From assembly GCF_947378715.1 (NCBI RefSeq), contig NZ_CANCLE010000002.1, forward strand, positions 1-64,000: a stretch of DNA of 64,000 nt, read 5' to 3'. Shown here in pieces: positions 63,888-64,000 of the stretch. Position 1 is the stretch's first letter, and every line of letters begins with the position of its first letter. The position numbers and the translations under genes were made by a program. The notes below the pieces were generated by a model. The model saw nothing but the letters and a program-made list of their open reading frames with translations. It had not been told where the DNA came from and searched no databases. This DNA is from Phenylobacterium aquaticum (lineage in GTDB: Bacteria; Pseudomonadota; Alphaproteobacteria; Caulobacterales; Caulobacteraceae).

Positions 63888-64000
63888 TTGAAGCCCGAAC
63901 GCTTCGACGCCCTGCCGGGTCTCGCCGGCGAAGGGCTGGTGGTCGACAATATCGGCAAGGCCTTCCGCGGCCGCACGGTGGTCAAGGGCGTGTCCCTGCG
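63888..64000 (+). CDS. lptB: LPS export ABC ATPase LptB, N-terminal part (cut by window edge)
   Basis: About 37 residues are in the window, starting at a TTG at 63888 and reading GLVVDNIGKAFRGRTVVKGVSL, the standard opening of LptB-type ABC ATPases. The Walker A lies beyond the window. It follows lptA by 8 bases, completing RNase D-lptC-lptA-lptB. Confidence 0.8.
   Translation, partial: MKPERFDALPGLAGEGLVVDNIGKAFRGRTVVKGVSL

Overview
The window is a contiguous, very G+C-rich stretch of alphaproteobacterial chromosome. Strong third-position G/C bias produces long antisense open frames over almost every gene. Gene content (a long acidic tail on ribosomal protein S16, DUF2794, an NDUFA9-like SDR, RNase D next to lptC-lptA-lptB, ahpC-ahpF-oxyR, TTG and GTG starts) and TTAACCAT half-sites of the CtrA type point to Caulobacterales, probably a Caulobacter/Phenylobacterium relative. 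That placement is an inference. There is no phage, transposase, CRISPR array or rRNA operon. Most of the window is core metabolism and housekeeping.

Layout. 1-9.1 kb: a truncated rarD, a CMD-fold protein divergent from an HxlR regulator, a MocR regulator divergent from a PNPOx-like protein, murI, a small protein plus TetR unit, a Tat-exported M3 peptidase and an unassigned PLP enzyme. 9.1-14.5 kb: ffh-rpsP-rimM and trmD-rplS, split by an antisense tesB and a large palindromic repeat. 14.5-21.6 kb: LysR/epimerase pair, then leucine biosynthesis (leuC-leuD-leuB) interleaved with a VOC protein and a monooxygenase-fold protein. 21.6-30.8 kb: a DUF6134-like protein, a MarR-GNAT fusion, a PLP decarboxylase, a TPR protein coupled to an M16 peptidase, an EVE protein and a hotdog thioesterase.

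30.8-36.7 kb: asd; the peroxide defence unit ahpC-ahpF-oxyR with ATAG-N7-CTAT motifs before ahpC and oxyR; a His-rich PadR regulator; and a Phd/VapC toxin-antitoxin pair with a palindromic operator. 36.7-43.9 kb: prolyl oligopeptidase, dapF-mtaB, a TRIC-like channel, ftsY-yciB and a MarR protein with a histone-H1-like tail. 43.9-47.7 kb: a small protein preceded by two CtrA-like half-sites, and cytochrome c maturation genes ccmA-ccmB and ccmC-ccmD-ccmG separated by a Spy-like chaperone gene. 47.9-53.6 kb: acnA, a DUF1223 protein, a candidate minus-strand small RNA, DUF2794, a Bax-inhibitor-1 protein and thpR. 53.6-64 kb: gltD-gltB, uppP, an NDUFA9-like SDR, tRNA-Leu(CAG), RNase D and lptC-lptA-lptB (cut by the window edge).

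The genes support amino-acid synthesis (leu, asd/dapF, glt), envelope assembly (murI, uppP, lpt), protein targeting (Ffh and its receptor FtsY) and oxidative stress defence. I found no obvious new multi-gene defence or mobile system. The most interesting leads are a structured candidate sRNA with a C-rich loop (about 51,468-51,599), several regulator/operator pairs readable directly in the DNA, the CtrA-like sites before an unknown 97-residue protein, and operons carrying unexpected inserted genes (leu, ccm).
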